Part shown: positions 14,086 to 14,159 of the stretch, piece after piece
How the letters are laid out: each line of letters starts with the position of its first letter
Numbering within the stretch: position 1 is the first letter of the stretch
Source of the DNA: an uncultured Bacteroidales bacterium
GTDB taxonomy: Bacteria > Bacteroidota > Bacteroidia > Bacteroidales > Muribaculaceae
NCBI GenBank assembly: GCA_949123685.1
Contig: CASBHZ010000077.1
Coordinates: 1-14,159 of the forward strand
Length of the DNA stretch: 14,159 bases
Direction of reading: 5' to 3'
Position numbers and translations under genes: made by a program
The notes under the pieces: model-generated
What the model saw: the letters and a program-made list of their open reading frames with translations, nothing else
Database searches by the model: none
What the model was told of the DNA's origin: nothing

Positions 14086-14159
14086 TAGGTTTTAGGTCTT
14101 AGGCTTTAGGCGTTAGGTGTTAGGCTTTAGGTCCATTCGGCGAAGCTTCTAAAGCCTAA
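14086..14159. repeat. TTAGG-type heptad array, site 3 (runs off the window)
   Basis: Consecutive 7-base units (TTAGGTC, TTAGGCT, TTAGGCG, TTAGGTG, TTAGGCT, TTAGGTC) run from 14092. They are followed by CCATTCGGCGAAGCTTC and the beginning of the opposite arm, CTAAAGCCTAA. The last 40 bases (14120-14159) are identical to 10638-10677. The array lies directly upstream of recF and is cut by the window edge. Confidence 0.9.

Overview
The window looks like chromosomal core sequence from a Bacteroidota bacterium, most likely of the order Bacteroidales and possibly Muribaculaceae-like. The family-level guess is inference. The support is a DUF5683 protein next to a MltD-type LysM transglycosylase and a Rel enzyme, a DUF4919 protein, a PgpH-type 7TM-HD phosphodiesterase, a Kdo-pathway isomerase with only a SIS domain, and a Bacteroides-type -7 promoter box (TAnnTTTG) before rel. 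There is no phage, IS transposase, CRISPR array, rRNA or tRNA that I can see.

Layout. Positions 1-166 hold a short element bounded by a perfect 22-bp inverted repeat. It could encode a 38-aa peptide on the minus strand. From 248 to 9626 all confident genes lie on the plus strand: a DUF5683 envelope protein, a LysM lytic transglycosylase (ending at a strong terminator, 2880-2922), rel with its own promoter, pgpH, an unknown polytopic membrane protein overlapping a DUF4919 secreted protein, and a SlyD-like FKBP prolyl isomerase with a Cys/His/Gly tail. From 9627 to 10031 there is a convergent gene-free stretch with two bidirectional terminator hairpins. From 14077 down to 10032 all genes lie on the minus strand: recF, a DciA-like DUF721 gene, a hotdog thioesterase, an arabinose-5-phosphate isomerase, a TPR-like helical protein and ribH. 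They are tightly spaced or overlapping except where repeat arrays intervene.

How the genes work together. The plus-strand group combines envelope and peptidoglycan upkeep with two nucleotide second-messenger enzymes, Rel for (p)ppGpp and PgpH for c-di-AMP. These are adjacent, and in Firmicutes (p)ppGpp is known to inhibit c-di-AMP phosphodiesterases. The minus-strand group joins replication and repair (RecF, DciA) to metabolism (Kdo precursor, riboflavin) in one probable transcription unit.

The most unusual feature is intergenic. Two sequence families (TTAGG-type and TTAAT/TTAACCA-type) both form arrays with a 7-nt period and inverted arms, and they fill five gene junctions or gene-flanking gaps. 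Two distant TTAGG sites share an identical 40-mer, and two distant AT-rich sites share an identical 34-mer. This looks like a dispersed, heptad-periodic, hairpin-forming repeat system embedded within co-oriented gene runs. I saw no complete new enzyme system.
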